NCBI GenBank assembly: GCA_029449245.1
Contig: JANATF010000003.1
Coordinates: 3,534,001 to 3,598,000 of the forward strand
Direction: 5' to 3'
DNA length: 64,000 bases
Source of the DNA: Mortierella alpina
Lineage: Eukaryota; Mortierellomycota; Mortierellomycetes; Mortierellales; Mortierellaceae
Positions 56,020 through 64,000 of the stretch are shown here, one piece after another. Position 1 is the stretch's first letter. Each line of letters starts with the position of its first letter. The notes beneath the pieces are model-generated. The model saw only the letters and a program-made list of their open reading frames with translations. It did no database searches and was not told the DNA's origin. A program made the position numbers and the translations under genes.

Positions 56020-56469
56020 CTTTTTTTTTTTTACTTGTGGAAAGAGAGTAAGGAAGAAGGAAAAGGAAACGAACAATGACAACTATGACCTTTTCGCCTT
56101 TCTGACCGCTATTCGAAGCGGTTATCATGTTTATAACATCTTGAGGGTGGTACCAAAAACGGAGCTCTCATGAGATAAATTTTTTTGACTAGCATCAAAC
56201 TATCAAGATTCAAGGTGCCCAGGCCTTTTCACTTGGTCCATGCAAGGTACATGTAGTGAAACTTGAATCAAGGCAACAAAGTCGCACAAAGAGCGCCGAA
56301 CCGAGTCGGTGCTGTATCATGTAGACTATATACGTCAAACGGCGTCGCGGTGGTTTTGAGTTTTGACTCTTCCACTTTGCGACTGTAGCAGATAAGTGGA
56401 TCACTTGGGAAAATGAACTCTTTTTCACTAAGGAAACCATGGTGCATCTTGTCCGAGAGACAATTTGCC
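56020..56469. other. Divergent promoter region, SDR 3 and dynamin-like gene
   Basis: No gene. Spacer between the SDR 3 ATG (minus) and the promoter elements of the GTPase gene at 56470. Confidence 0.5.
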
Positions 56470-56502
56470 TGACTCAGTCCCGTGTGGTTACCTAGTATAA
56501 AA
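56470..56502 (+). promoter_or_regulatory. TGACTCA site and TATA box of the dynamin-like gene
   Basis: TGACTCA (a Gcn4/AP-1-type bZIP site) at 56470-56476, followed 20 bp later by TATAAAA at 56496-56502. A short upstream frame at 56689-56703 (ATG, three codons, stop) lies six bases before the main ATG. Confidence 0.5.
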
Positions 56503-56709
56503 GGCTTGGCGAGTAGATCCGCCGCAGTTTGATCGCCTCAGCACTCAACCACACCATCACCCTGCCTCTGATCATTTTCTCCAAAGCTAAATATATTATT
56601 TATTCGATACTCGCTCGAATCCTTTCCTGCTTGCCGTCCAGACAACTCTCTCTCGCGTCTCATTGTAGTCACCCACCGATTCGAGTAAATGCCGCCACGT
56701 TAAACGCTA

Positions 56710-58743
56710 ATGTTTGACTCCTTGCTGAAAACCACGCGTGCTGATAAACGTGTAACGTCTTGGGACTGTTGTCAGTCGCCTACAATGGTAGCAATTTTCG
56801 AGAACGCCGAGTACCAGGCCATTATCGACAAGATCAACAAAATCCGCAGCTATGGCCTCGACAGAATGATAACCATCCCCCAGATTGCCATCCTGGGTGA
56901 CCAATCAAGCGGCAAATCAAGCGTACTAGAAGCCATTACTCAGCTTTCGTTCCCTCGGAACATCGAGACTTGTACCCGCTTTGCTACGCAAGTGAGCATG
57001 CGCCAGAGTGAGCGGGAGGAGTTGTCGGCACATATAGACGGTGAGCCCGCATTCAACAAACATCACCAGCACCAGGACGCCACATTGGATATTTGCAGTA
57101 TCATTAATGAGGCCAACCGCATTCTGTGCTCGAGCATTGAGATCAGTGAAAAAGTCCTAGAGATTACCATATCTGGACCAACAATGTCCCCGCTAACCAT
57201 CATTGATTTGCCCGGGTACATCAATACGACCATGGACGGCCAAGACAAACGCATTATTCAGACGATCCGCGATATCAACACGCGGTACATCAAGGACAGC
57301 CGTACCATCATCCTGGCGGTGGTCCCTGCCAACATCGATCTTAACAACATGTTTGTGCTGGGCGAGGCCGAACGTTATGATCCAGCGAACGAGCGCACGA
57401 TCCCTATCGTCACCAAACCCGACACTATTGAGCCGGATCTACTCCCCCATCTCATCCAAACGCTTCTGAACAAGCGCAAGTACATGAAGTTGGGATACCT
57501 CGTCATGAAAAACTCAAGCTTCAAAGAACTGGACAACTCTTGGGAGGAAGCCAGAATACTCGAGGCTACGTTTTTCAAGTCCTCGCCGCTTTGGAATCAA
57601 GTATCGGAAGCACGCAAAGGAAGAATCGGTGTCAAGAACTTTTTGGGCAGCCTCTTGTACGAGCACATCAAGAAGGAGTTGCCCAATGTGAAAAAGGACA
57701 TCTTTCGGCTGATTGGAGACTTTGAGAGAGAGTTCACCAACTTGGGTCCGGAAGTCTCCACGCCTGAAAATGCAAAGGCGAAATACTTTGAGTGGATATT
57801 AAGGATCAAGCGCACATTGGAGGAGGTTCTTGACGGCAAATACCCCCTGGACTACATCAAAAAGTCAACCTTCGCGGGTAATGATGGAATGATCGATTAC
57901 GACCATTGCAGCCAAGTCGACAGTAACATTGAGGAGCCTGTAACCATGGCGTGCGATCGCCAGTTCATTCGAGCATCACTCCACAAACTATACGACCAGT
58001 ACAACGTTGCTATGAACACGGACGACTATATGCTTTCTACGGACAAGATCAACGATCTTGTTCAACGGTACCGCGCCAACGAATTGATCGGATTCAACTC
58101 GTTTAAGACTTTCACTCAAATCTACGCCGGTACGCTAGACCACTGGCACGATCTGACCAAGTCGCATATTGCAAACATACATCGGTATCTCCACAACGCC
58201 ATCGCTAGCTTTTTGTCGTTTACCGCGGACCCTCTGCTCAAGGACACGCTTGTTCTGGAGTTCGATAAGTTTTACTCGGTACAGACGTCGAAAATCAACG
58301 AAACGATCGAAAGCGTGTTTGCTGATGAAAGCATCCCGTTTACGATGAATATGTCCTACTATATGAACATCGTTAAGATTCGGAATACGATGGCGAAGGA
58401 GAACATGGAGTCATTGGCAACGCTATTTCAAGAGACCGGGCTCCAAGACACCACCGAGGCGGCGGTGGATGCCAAGCACTATGAACGACTGGCAGTCAAA
58501 GACTTGGAGGACCAGCTCAAGGCGTACTGCGACGTTGCGAGACTGCGTATTATCGACACCATCCTTATGCAGACCATTGAGCGGTACCTGGTCAAACAAA
58601 TTGGTCGTTACTTTGACATGCTCATTTTGGTCGATGACAACACGATTTCCAGCCGACTGGTCGACTCGCCCGCGAAAAGGAGGCAACGAGAGGAGCTGAA
58701 CGAGAAGGTGGCTGTTTTGAGGAAGAGTCTGCAGGAACTCTAG
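56710..58743 (+). CDS. Dynamin/Mx-like large GTPase
   Basis: Single exon, 677 residues, the size of Mx-type dynamins (about 630-680). The GTPase domain has GDQSSGKSSVLEAI (P-loop, near residue 60), the switch I Thr region NIETCTRFATQV, DLPGYI (G3) and TKPD (G4). A long helical stalk follows and a GED-like end (YCDVARLRIIDTILMQTIE). There is no PH domain, no Pro-rich tail and no membrane segment, unlike classical dynamins and mitochondrial forms. The ATG at 56710 is first after the TATA box apart from a four-codon upstream frame; a second Met (residue 26) starts at 56785. It belongs to the fungal Mx/Vps1-related group; intracellular membrane remodelling or defence are both possible. Confidence 0.85.
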   Translation: MFDSLLKTTRADKRVTSWDCCQSPTMVAIFENAEYQAIIDKINKIRSYGLDRMITIPQIAILGDQSSGKSSVLEAITQLSFPRNIETCTRFATQVSMRQSEREELSAHIDGEPAFNKHHQHQDATLDICSIINEANRILCSSIEISEKVLEITISGPTMSPLTIIDLPGYINTTMDGQDKRIIQTIRDINTRYIKDSRTIILAVVPANIDLNNMFVLGEAERYDPANERTIPIVTKPDTIEPDLLPHLIQTLLNKRKYMKLGYLVMKNSSFKELDNSWEEARILEATFFKSSPLWNQVSEARKGRIGVKNFLGSLLYEHIKKELPNVKKDIFRLIGDFEREFTNLGPEVSTPENAKAKYFEWILRIKRTLEEVLDGKYPLDYIKKSTFAGNDGMIDYDHCSQVDSNIEEPVTMACDRQFIRASLHKLYDQYNVAMNTDDYMLSTDKINDLVQRYRANELIGFNSFKTFTQIYAGTLDHWHDLTKSHIANIHRYLHNAIASFLSFTADPLLKDTLVLEFDKFYSVQTSKINETIESVFADESIPFTMNMSYYMNIVKIRNTMAKENMESLATLFQETGLQDTTEAAVDAKHYERLAVKDLEDQLKAYCDVARLRIIDTILMQTIERYLVKQIGRYFDMLILVDDNTISSRLVDSPAKRRQREELNEKVAVLRKSLQEL

Positions 58744-58938
58744 CACATGGTCTCTCGGAGCGAGATGTGGGTCACGCAAATGTAGCGTTAACATAGCGAA
58801 GTACTTTAAAAAAAAAGAAATGTTTGCATGACTAGAGTTTTCTTTTTCTTTTTTGATACCATGATCATTTAATGCGACATCGACATAGAGCCTTTCTTTT
58901 TTCTCCTCAGCATGTTGTACAGCATCCTTCCTCATGAC

Positions 58939-59766
58939 CTATACCACGAAACCGCCACTGACGCCGATGGTCTGTCCGTTGACCCACTTGGAATCGTTAC
59001 TGGCCAAGAACGATACCACATCTGCGATATCATCCACTTGTCCCAGTCGCTTTTGGGGGTGTGTTGACACCATGTCATCCATCACAGCCTGAGGCAGTTG
59101 TCTCAGAGCTTCCGTGTTGATTGGTCCGGGAGCCACTCCATTGACAGTGATGCCCTTGGCTCCAAAATCTTGATCCCTGGCCAAGACGCGAGTCATCTGG
59201 TCTAAGGCGCCTTTAGTCATGGCGTAGACAAGGTATACATCTTGAGGGTGCGACATTGTTGACAAAATAGACGAGATGTTGATAATCCTTGATCCTCCAA
59301 GTGGACTACCTCCAAACTGAACGGCGCCAGCCTCCTTCTGAGCTCTTTCGAGATGCGGCTGAGCCATTTTGGCGAAGAACAAGGGACCCTTGACATTGAT
59401 GTCAAAGGCCCCAGAGAATGTCTCCTCGGTCACTTCTCGGACAGTTTCTAGGTTGACCCATGCGGCGTTCAAGACCACGACGTCAATACGGCCGAATGCT
59501 GCGATAGTCTCGTCCAAGAGGCGCTTGCCGTCGGCGGTACTTCCAGAGTCTCCTTGAACAGCGATAGCTCGGACTTTCTCTTGATTTTTTTCGGAGCCAG
59601 GGACACATCGGGCCGCAATTTCGTCAACGACTTCTTGAGCCTTCGCGGCGCTGGACTGATAGTTGACAACGATGTTAAATCCATCCTTGGCGAGGCGGAG
59701 AGCAATACTGCGACCAATTCCACGAGAGGCTCCAGTGACGATGGCGACACGACGAGAGGTAGTCAT
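58939..59766 (-). CDS. Short-chain dehydrogenase/reductase (SDR copy 4)
   Basis: 275 residues, intronless, closest in layout to copy 1. TGASRGIG at 11-18, NAA near 100, DINVKG with the tetrad Asn, INISS, YAMTK (Tyr181, Lys185), PGPINT. All catalytic residues kept. Only about 195 bp separate its stop from that of the convergent dynamin-like gene. Confidence 0.9.
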   Translation of the reverse strand: MTTSRRVAIVTGASRGIGRSIALRLAKDGFNIVVNYQSSAAKAQEVVDEIAARCVPGSEKNQEKVRAIAVQGDSGSTADGKRLLDETIAAFGRIDVVVLNAAWVNLETVREVTEETFSGAFDINVKGPLFFAKMAQPHLERAQKEAGAVQFGGSPLGGSRIINISSILSTMSHPQDVYLVYAMTKGALDQMTRVLARDQDFGAKGITVNGVAPGPINTEALRQLPQAVMDDMVSTHPQKRLGQVDDIADVVSFLASNDSKWVNGQTIGVSGGFVV

Positions 59767-60365
59767 TATTTTTTCGTTGTTGCTGAGTTGGTACGGAAGA
59801 GAAGTGTGTCTTGACGCAGTTTTGTTTTAGGATGATACTTGTTGTGAAGAGCTGTCAAGAGAGACTTGAAGGATTTGTCTTGAGCCTGGTTTAAATACTG
59901 CGAACAGACGCGTACCTTTGTCTGCGATAAATTAGGTTTACAACCAGCAATGAGACCCGGCTAAATGTCGAAACCGCCTAATATATTTTCCTTTGGGATA
60001 AGGTGCTGCGCTCTTGTAAGATACAGATCTGATTCGCCACATAGCAGAATAGGTGGAACAAGGTTGAGCCTTGGATACAACCAGCGACTGCCTGCTTTCA
60101 AAGCATTGACATGCACTTACTTGGAGTCATCGCTGCGACGGTATACGTACATGTACTAAATCGACTGCAGAATGAATCACCATCCCGGGTCTATCTTCAC
60201 CATTCCGCGGTTGACGGTCACTTAAATGGACCCTGTAAACATTAGCAGATACTATTAATATGATTGTCCAGCCTATGCCGGTGTGTAACACTGAGCATAC
60301 CTTCGAGTCTTCATGTTCCATGGGCAACTCGAGGGCACGAGCAAGCTCAATCCACCATGCCTTAT
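59767..60365. other. Upstream region of SDR copy 4 and gene-poor spacer
   Basis: Minus-strand TATTTAAA at 59890-59897 is the likely TATA box of SDR 4. Around 60160-60240 is a segment also found at 62668-62740. On the minus strand 60300-60378 reads YKAWWIELARALELPMEHED, coding-like but without a gene around it. Confidence 0.4.
59890..59897 (-). promoter_or_regulatory. TATA box of SDR copy 4
   Basis: TATTTAAA on the minus strand, about 125 bp before the ATG at 59766. Confidence 0.45.
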
Positions 60366-60839
60366 AGGGCACCTTCATTACATTTCAACATTGCAACATT
60401 GTCCGTACAGAAGAGGCCAATGGAACAGCGATTGCAGGCTTCTTCAGATTGCAGAAGTTCACATTAGAGATCACCAAGACATTCCCCACAGTAGAAGGCA
60501 TTCAGCTTGACGTGTTTGCTGTCCTGCAAGAGTTTCATCAAAGTGCAGCAGCATCGAAGTATACAAAGTCTGAAGAGCTCAGTTCCGTTGGCGACTCTCA
60601 CTCAGTTTAACTCAACTCATCTTAAGGATATACACGAGACATCGAGGAGGGTAAATACAAATATGGACGGCTGTGGGCCTGCGCCATCGGCGCAGCTACG
60701 CCACGCGTCGCTGAACGTTTCATTGCCACTTGCAGATGACGGCGTAGCTCACGAGCAAATGAAGGCGCTTGTAATATTGCGGGAGCAAGTGAAGGTCATT
60801 GCTATAGCTGCAATGGCATTCGATGATACCCTAGAGTAG
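60366..60839 (+). pseudogene. Coding-like fragments without a start codon
   Basis: A plus-strand frame from about 60366 to 60609 reads TEEANGTAIAGFFRLQKFTL, EITKTFPTVEGIQLDVFAVL and QEFHQSAAASKYTKSEEL, then stops; it contains no Met at a suitable place. A second frame then gives an ATG at 60663 and MDGCGPAPSAQLRHASLNVS to LEStop at 60839. Both have natural amino-acid composition and could be exons or remnants of one gene. No family recognised. Confidence 0.35.
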
Positions 60840-61076
60840 AAGATATTGCCTCAAGGTCTAATAGAAAAGCATATTGAGTTCAACAAATGCTATAATTCCA
60901 ACAGCCTTCAGGGCGTTCTGCATCTTCAAGAGAGCACAAATTGAGGCTGAGCCACAGCTGAAACGCCACAGCCAACAGCCCGAAACGGCGCGGTTCCATA
61001 AAAGAACTTGATGAAACGGCTACCTCTTCTCATTTAGTCTCCATAAAAAATTTGTCTTCACTGCCAGCTCGCCGTT

Positions 61077-62156
61077 ATGGGACAAACGACCAGTACTCAA
61101 GGCCTCCATATTGCCCCCGAATGGGATCTCCACCAATCCACATTTATGTCGTGGCCCACTGGCTGGGGAAGCCTTAACAACAAGGTCCAGTTGGACATCG
61201 CTCGCGTTGCCAAAACTATCTCGCAGTTTGAGCCTGTCCATATGCTCACCCCTCCAAGCTACGTCGACCAAGCCAAGTCCATGCTCAGTGATCATCAGAT
61301 TGTCATCGTTCCCATGCCAGTCGATGATCTCTGGGCTCGAGACACCCTTCCCTTGTTCCTCAGTAATGACAACAAGGAGCTCGTCGGTGTGAACTACAAC
61401 TTCAATGGCTGGGGTGGTAAGCAGTATCACAAGAACGACGCCCTTGTCGCTTCCAGAGTGCTTGAAAATCTCAAGATAGCTGGGTCCCGCTCCGAGCTTG
61501 TTGCCGAAGGCGGATCGATTGAGACCGATGGCGATGGCACCTTACTGATGACCGAGAGTAGCATTGTTAACAAAAACCGTAACCCTGGTATGTCGCGCGA
61601 CGAGATTGAACAAACTTTCAAGCATGAGCTCGGTATCAGCAAGATCATCTGGATCCAGGGTGTCAAGGATCACGACATCACGGACTCTCACGTTGACAGT
61701 CTCGCTCGCTTTGTTGCCCCTGGCGTCGTCATGGTTAGTCGCCCCTTCCCTGCCCCCGCCGAAGATGCAGAATCCCAGGTTTGGATAAGGCAATATGAAC
61801 AAGCCATGTCTGTCCTTAAACAAGCCACAGATGCCAAGGGACGCCGCTTGCAGATCATTGAGTTACCAGAGCCTAACCCGAACAAGATTCGCCAGCTGCC
61901 TCCAGCTGACATCAAGCTCTGCAAGAAGATCGGTCTCGACTGTAACGACGGTGGCTTGACTTCATACGTCAACTTTTATATCGTCAATGGAGGCATCGTC
62001 ATGCCCGAGTTTGGCGATCAAGAAGCTGACCGTAACGCGCGCGACATTGTACAGAAAGCCTTTCCAAACAGAAAAGTTGTGGCCGTCAACATTGATTATG
62101 TTGCCATCGGAGGAGGAGGCATTCACTGTGCCACTCACGAGGTCCCAAAAGCTTAG
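61077..62156 (+). CDS. Agmatine deiminase / peptidyl-arginine deiminase (PAD_porph) family enzyme
   Basis: Hydrolase of the guanidino-group modifying superfamily; family members turn agmatine into N-carbamoylputrescine or deiminate arginine. Single exon, 359 residues, full length for the family. Motifs: an N-terminal PEWDLHQSTFMSWP, DDLWARDTLPLF (substrate-binding Asp/Trp-Ala-Arg-Asp), NFNGWGGKQY, EGGSIETDGDGTLL, DSHVDSLARFV (catalytic His and Asp), and GGGGIHCATHEVP with the nucleophilic Cys near the end. All catalytic residues (Cys, His, Asp/Glu) are present. No signal peptide, so cytosolic. A CATAAAAG element near 60997 may be its TATA box. Agmatine as substrate is the family default, not shown here. 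Confidence 0.9.
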   Translation: MGQTTSTQGLHIAPEWDLHQSTFMSWPTGWGSLNNKVQLDIARVAKTISQFEPVHMLTPPSYVDQAKSMLSDHQIVIVPMPVDDLWARDTLPLFLSNDNKELVGVNYNFNGWGGKQYHKNDALVASRVLENLKIAGSRSELVAEGGSIETDGDGTLLMTESSIVNKNRNPGMSRDEIEQTFKHELGISKIIWIQGVKDHDITDSHVDSLARFVAPGVVMVSRPFPAPAEDAESQVWIRQYEQAMSVLKQATDAKGRRLQIIELPEPNPNKIRQLPPADIKLCKKIGLDCNDGGLTSYVNFYIVNGGIVMPEFGDQEADRNARDIVQKAFPNRKVVAVNIDYVAIGGGGIHCATHEVPKA

Positions 62157-62970
62157 ATATCTGTTTATCTACTCTTCACTCTTTCAGTAAAACGAATCGT
62201 GTAAAGGTCAATCCAACAGGACACCTTGTGGTTATTACGCTAACGCTACCGAATCTCTGGAGGCTCGAAAGGATGGATATGTTTGTTGAAAGCTGTAGTC
62301 TAACTACACCGTACATGTTGCTTGATGGGGCCGCCATATCAGACATGTGGGAGCTTTTACAGAAGATCTTCCTCCATGAGATCTTCAAGAGAGTAACGCA
62401 AAAGAAATGGTGCATTATACTGATGACGATGATCGGGACTGTGAGATAAAGAAGATCCTTCATCATCGTAGGAAAGCGAATCCATTGAGTACCCTAGTCA
62501 CTGCAGGGGGATGATATCGGTGAGGCTAAATGAGAGGCAATATCCCAGTTCAATCAACAGCGCATAATTGAGGACTACTGGATCACGCTGGGGACCTTCT
62601 GAGAGAAGGTGGTCCAGATCTGGCATGCTGCACAACGTTTCACGTCTGTGGTGTTTTTAAAAAAAAAACTGCAGCATGAATCATCATACCCGGTCTCTCT
62701 GTATCATTTCGTGGTCGACTGTCAGGTCAATGGGTCTTGCTCACAGTGGTGGCGATGACATGTTACGAAAACATCGTTTTGGGCGGTCGCCCAGTTGCGT
62801 TTAGAAACTCCATAGGTCTCTACAGAAAATTTGACAAGCAAACTTCAAAGTACAGCTGACACATCATATTAGACAACGCGCTAGGCAGAATAGCGTATGG
62901 GTAGCTGATGCTCGATGTAACACATGTGGCCGCCATACAAACAGACGGATCTATGCATTTCGCTCAAGTC
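62157..62970. other. Intergenic region between the deiminase and SDR copy 5
   Basis: No supported gene. A plus-strand frame at 62228-62449 codes for 73 residues with no motif. The segment near 62668-62740 repeats one at 60160-60240, so it lies on both sides of the deiminase gene. Confidence 0.45.
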
Positions 62971-63798
62971 CTAAACGGAGGAGGCACCTGAAGCATTAAT
63001 AGTATGCCCATTCACCCATCTAGAGTCACTGCTGGCCAAGAACGATACGACATCTGCAATGTCATCAACTCGACCAAGTCGCTTTTGAGGACTTGAGTTG
63101 GCTAACACACTCAGCATCTGGGGTGGCAGGTCCTTCAACGAATCGGTGTCGACAGGTCCAGGTGCGACCGCATTAACATTGATACCCTTGCCACCAAAGT
63201 CTGGGTCCCGAGCCAACACACGAGTTATCTGGTCAAGTCCACCTTTGGATATGCTATAAAGTAGCATTCTGTCAAGGGCATCTGACATTGTCGCCACAGT
63301 CGATGAGATGTTGATAATTCGTGATCCTCCAAGTGGGTTTCCCCCATCTTTGACGGCATCGCATTCTCTCTGAGCTTTCTCAAGGTAAGGTTGAGCCTGT
63401 TTAGAGAGAAACAAAGGCCCCTTGACGTTGGTGTCGATGGCTTTTGCAAACAGCTTCTCATCTAGTTCACGAATCGACGCCTGCTTGGCCCAGGCAGCAT
63501 TGAAGACTAGGATATCGAGGCGACCAAATGCTGTAATTGTCTCGTCTAAAAGTCGCCTGCCGTCTGCAATCTTGCTAGCATCTCCTTGGACAGCGATGGA
63601 ACGGACAGGCAGCTGCTTTTTGCTAGATAAGGTTGGGTGGAGGGCTTTAATATCTTCAATGTCCTTTTGAGTCTCTGCAGCGCAGGATAGGTCATTGATA
63701 ACGATATTAAAACCGTCTTTGGCAAGACGAAGAGCAATGGCTCGACCAATTCCACGAGAGGCTCCAGTGACAATGGCGACTCGTCGAGCGTGAGCCAT
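62971..63798 (-). CDS. Short-chain dehydrogenase/reductase (SDR copy 5)
   Basis: 275 residues, intronless. TGASRGIG at 11-18, NAA near 100, DTNVKG with the tetrad Asn, INISS, YSISK (Tyr/Lys), PGPVDT. The C-terminal GHTINASGASSV differs from the G-x-S-G-G of the others (GASS instead of SGG). About 200 bp of upstream sequence with no supported gene is visible before the window ends. Confidence 0.9.
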   Translation of the reverse strand: MAHARRVAIVTGASRGIGRAIALRLAKDGFNIVINDLSCAAETQKDIEDIKALHPTLSSKKQLPVRSIAVQGDASKIADGRRLLDETITAFGRLDILVFNAAWAKQASIRELDEKLFAKAIDTNVKGPLFLSKQAQPYLEKAQRECDAVKDGGNPLGGSRIINISSTVATMSDALDRMLLYSISKGGLDQITRVLARDPDFGGKGINVNAVAPGPVDTDSLKDLPPQMLSVLANSSPQKRLGRVDDIADVVSFLASSDSRWVNGHTINASGASSV

Positions 63799-64000
63799 TA
63801 TAGCTTGATCAATGTGCAGAGGAGATCAGGAAGGGGTATGCAAGAAAGATTTTTCAATCGTCTATCGCGCAAGAAAATTCACTCTCTTCAATCGTGCAAA
63901 AAAGTGCTAGGAAGAAAAGCGCTCGCCCGAGCATGGAACAGAATTTGGTTAGCTTACTCCTCAGCTCGGTTGTCTTGATGCTAGCGCATGCCAAAGAGAG

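Noticed and set aside
62228-62449. 73-codon plus-strand frame after the deiminase
   Set aside because: No motif, no promoter, close to the deiminase 3' end; equally good antisense frame.
50588-63798. Classical secondary-metabolite gene cluster
   Set aside because: No polyketide synthase, NRPS, terpene synthase or P450 is visible; only SDRs, a GTPase and a deiminase.
1-64000. CRISPR arrays, transposase or reverse-transcriptase genes
   Set aside because: No regularly spaced repeats of CRISPR type and no DDE, RT or integrase motifs were found in any coding region read.

Overview
The window is nuclear DNA of a filamentous fungus, most likely an early-diverging Mucoromycota species of the Mortierella type. 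That placement is inference: genes carry GT-AG introns of about 70-460 nt with GTRAGT donors, promoters have long C/T leaders, and several protein families look like ones I recall from Mortierellomycotina. No prokaryotic operons, rRNA, tRNA or CRISPR arrays were seen.

Left part (1-12.3 kb): the 5' end of an importin-9/Kap114 karyopherin (-), a protein kinase with an enlarged activation loop (+), then a run of small membrane-protein genes at 4.97, 6.48 (-, frameshifted), 7.17, 8.47 (frame problem) and 9.89 kb. Three of the last four carry Pro-Tyr motifs in a cytosolic tail. The run ends with the PIG-F/Gpi11 gene of GPI-anchor synthesis.

Central part (13.2-50.4 kb) is mostly conserved, intron-rich housekeeping genes: a kinesin-3 (Unc-104/KIF1), Elongator subunit Elp2 (-), a broken WD40/LRR locus (-), a small secreted Cys-rich protein, a two-exon accessory gene (-) followed by a degenerate tandem repeat, a gene-poor stretch (27.5-30.4 kb), an Rsc1/Rsc2-like bromodomain/BAH protein, tyrosyl-DNA phosphodiesterase (-) with ubiquitin-interacting and SUMO-type motifs in its N-terminal half, a mitochondrial GGQ release-factor-like protein, an alpha-arrestin with PY motifs (-), a miniature Prp6-like protein, a bZIP factor, and a membrane-anchored LmbE/PIG-L-like deacetylase with a repetitive tail.

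Right part (50.6-63.8 kb) differs: seven consecutive main genes are intronless. Five are paralogous short-chain dehydrogenases, all on the minus strand, two of them almost identical. Between them on the plus strand lie a dynamin/Mx-like GTPase and an agmatine-deiminase-type enzyme. This compact, duplicating, intron-free block is the best candidate for an undescribed accessory system. The family of four-helix membrane proteins with PY tails, present in the same window as a PY-bearing arrestin, is the second candidate. Gene models were joined by hand; for every multi-exon gene listed with complete ends the exon lengths add to a multiple of three.
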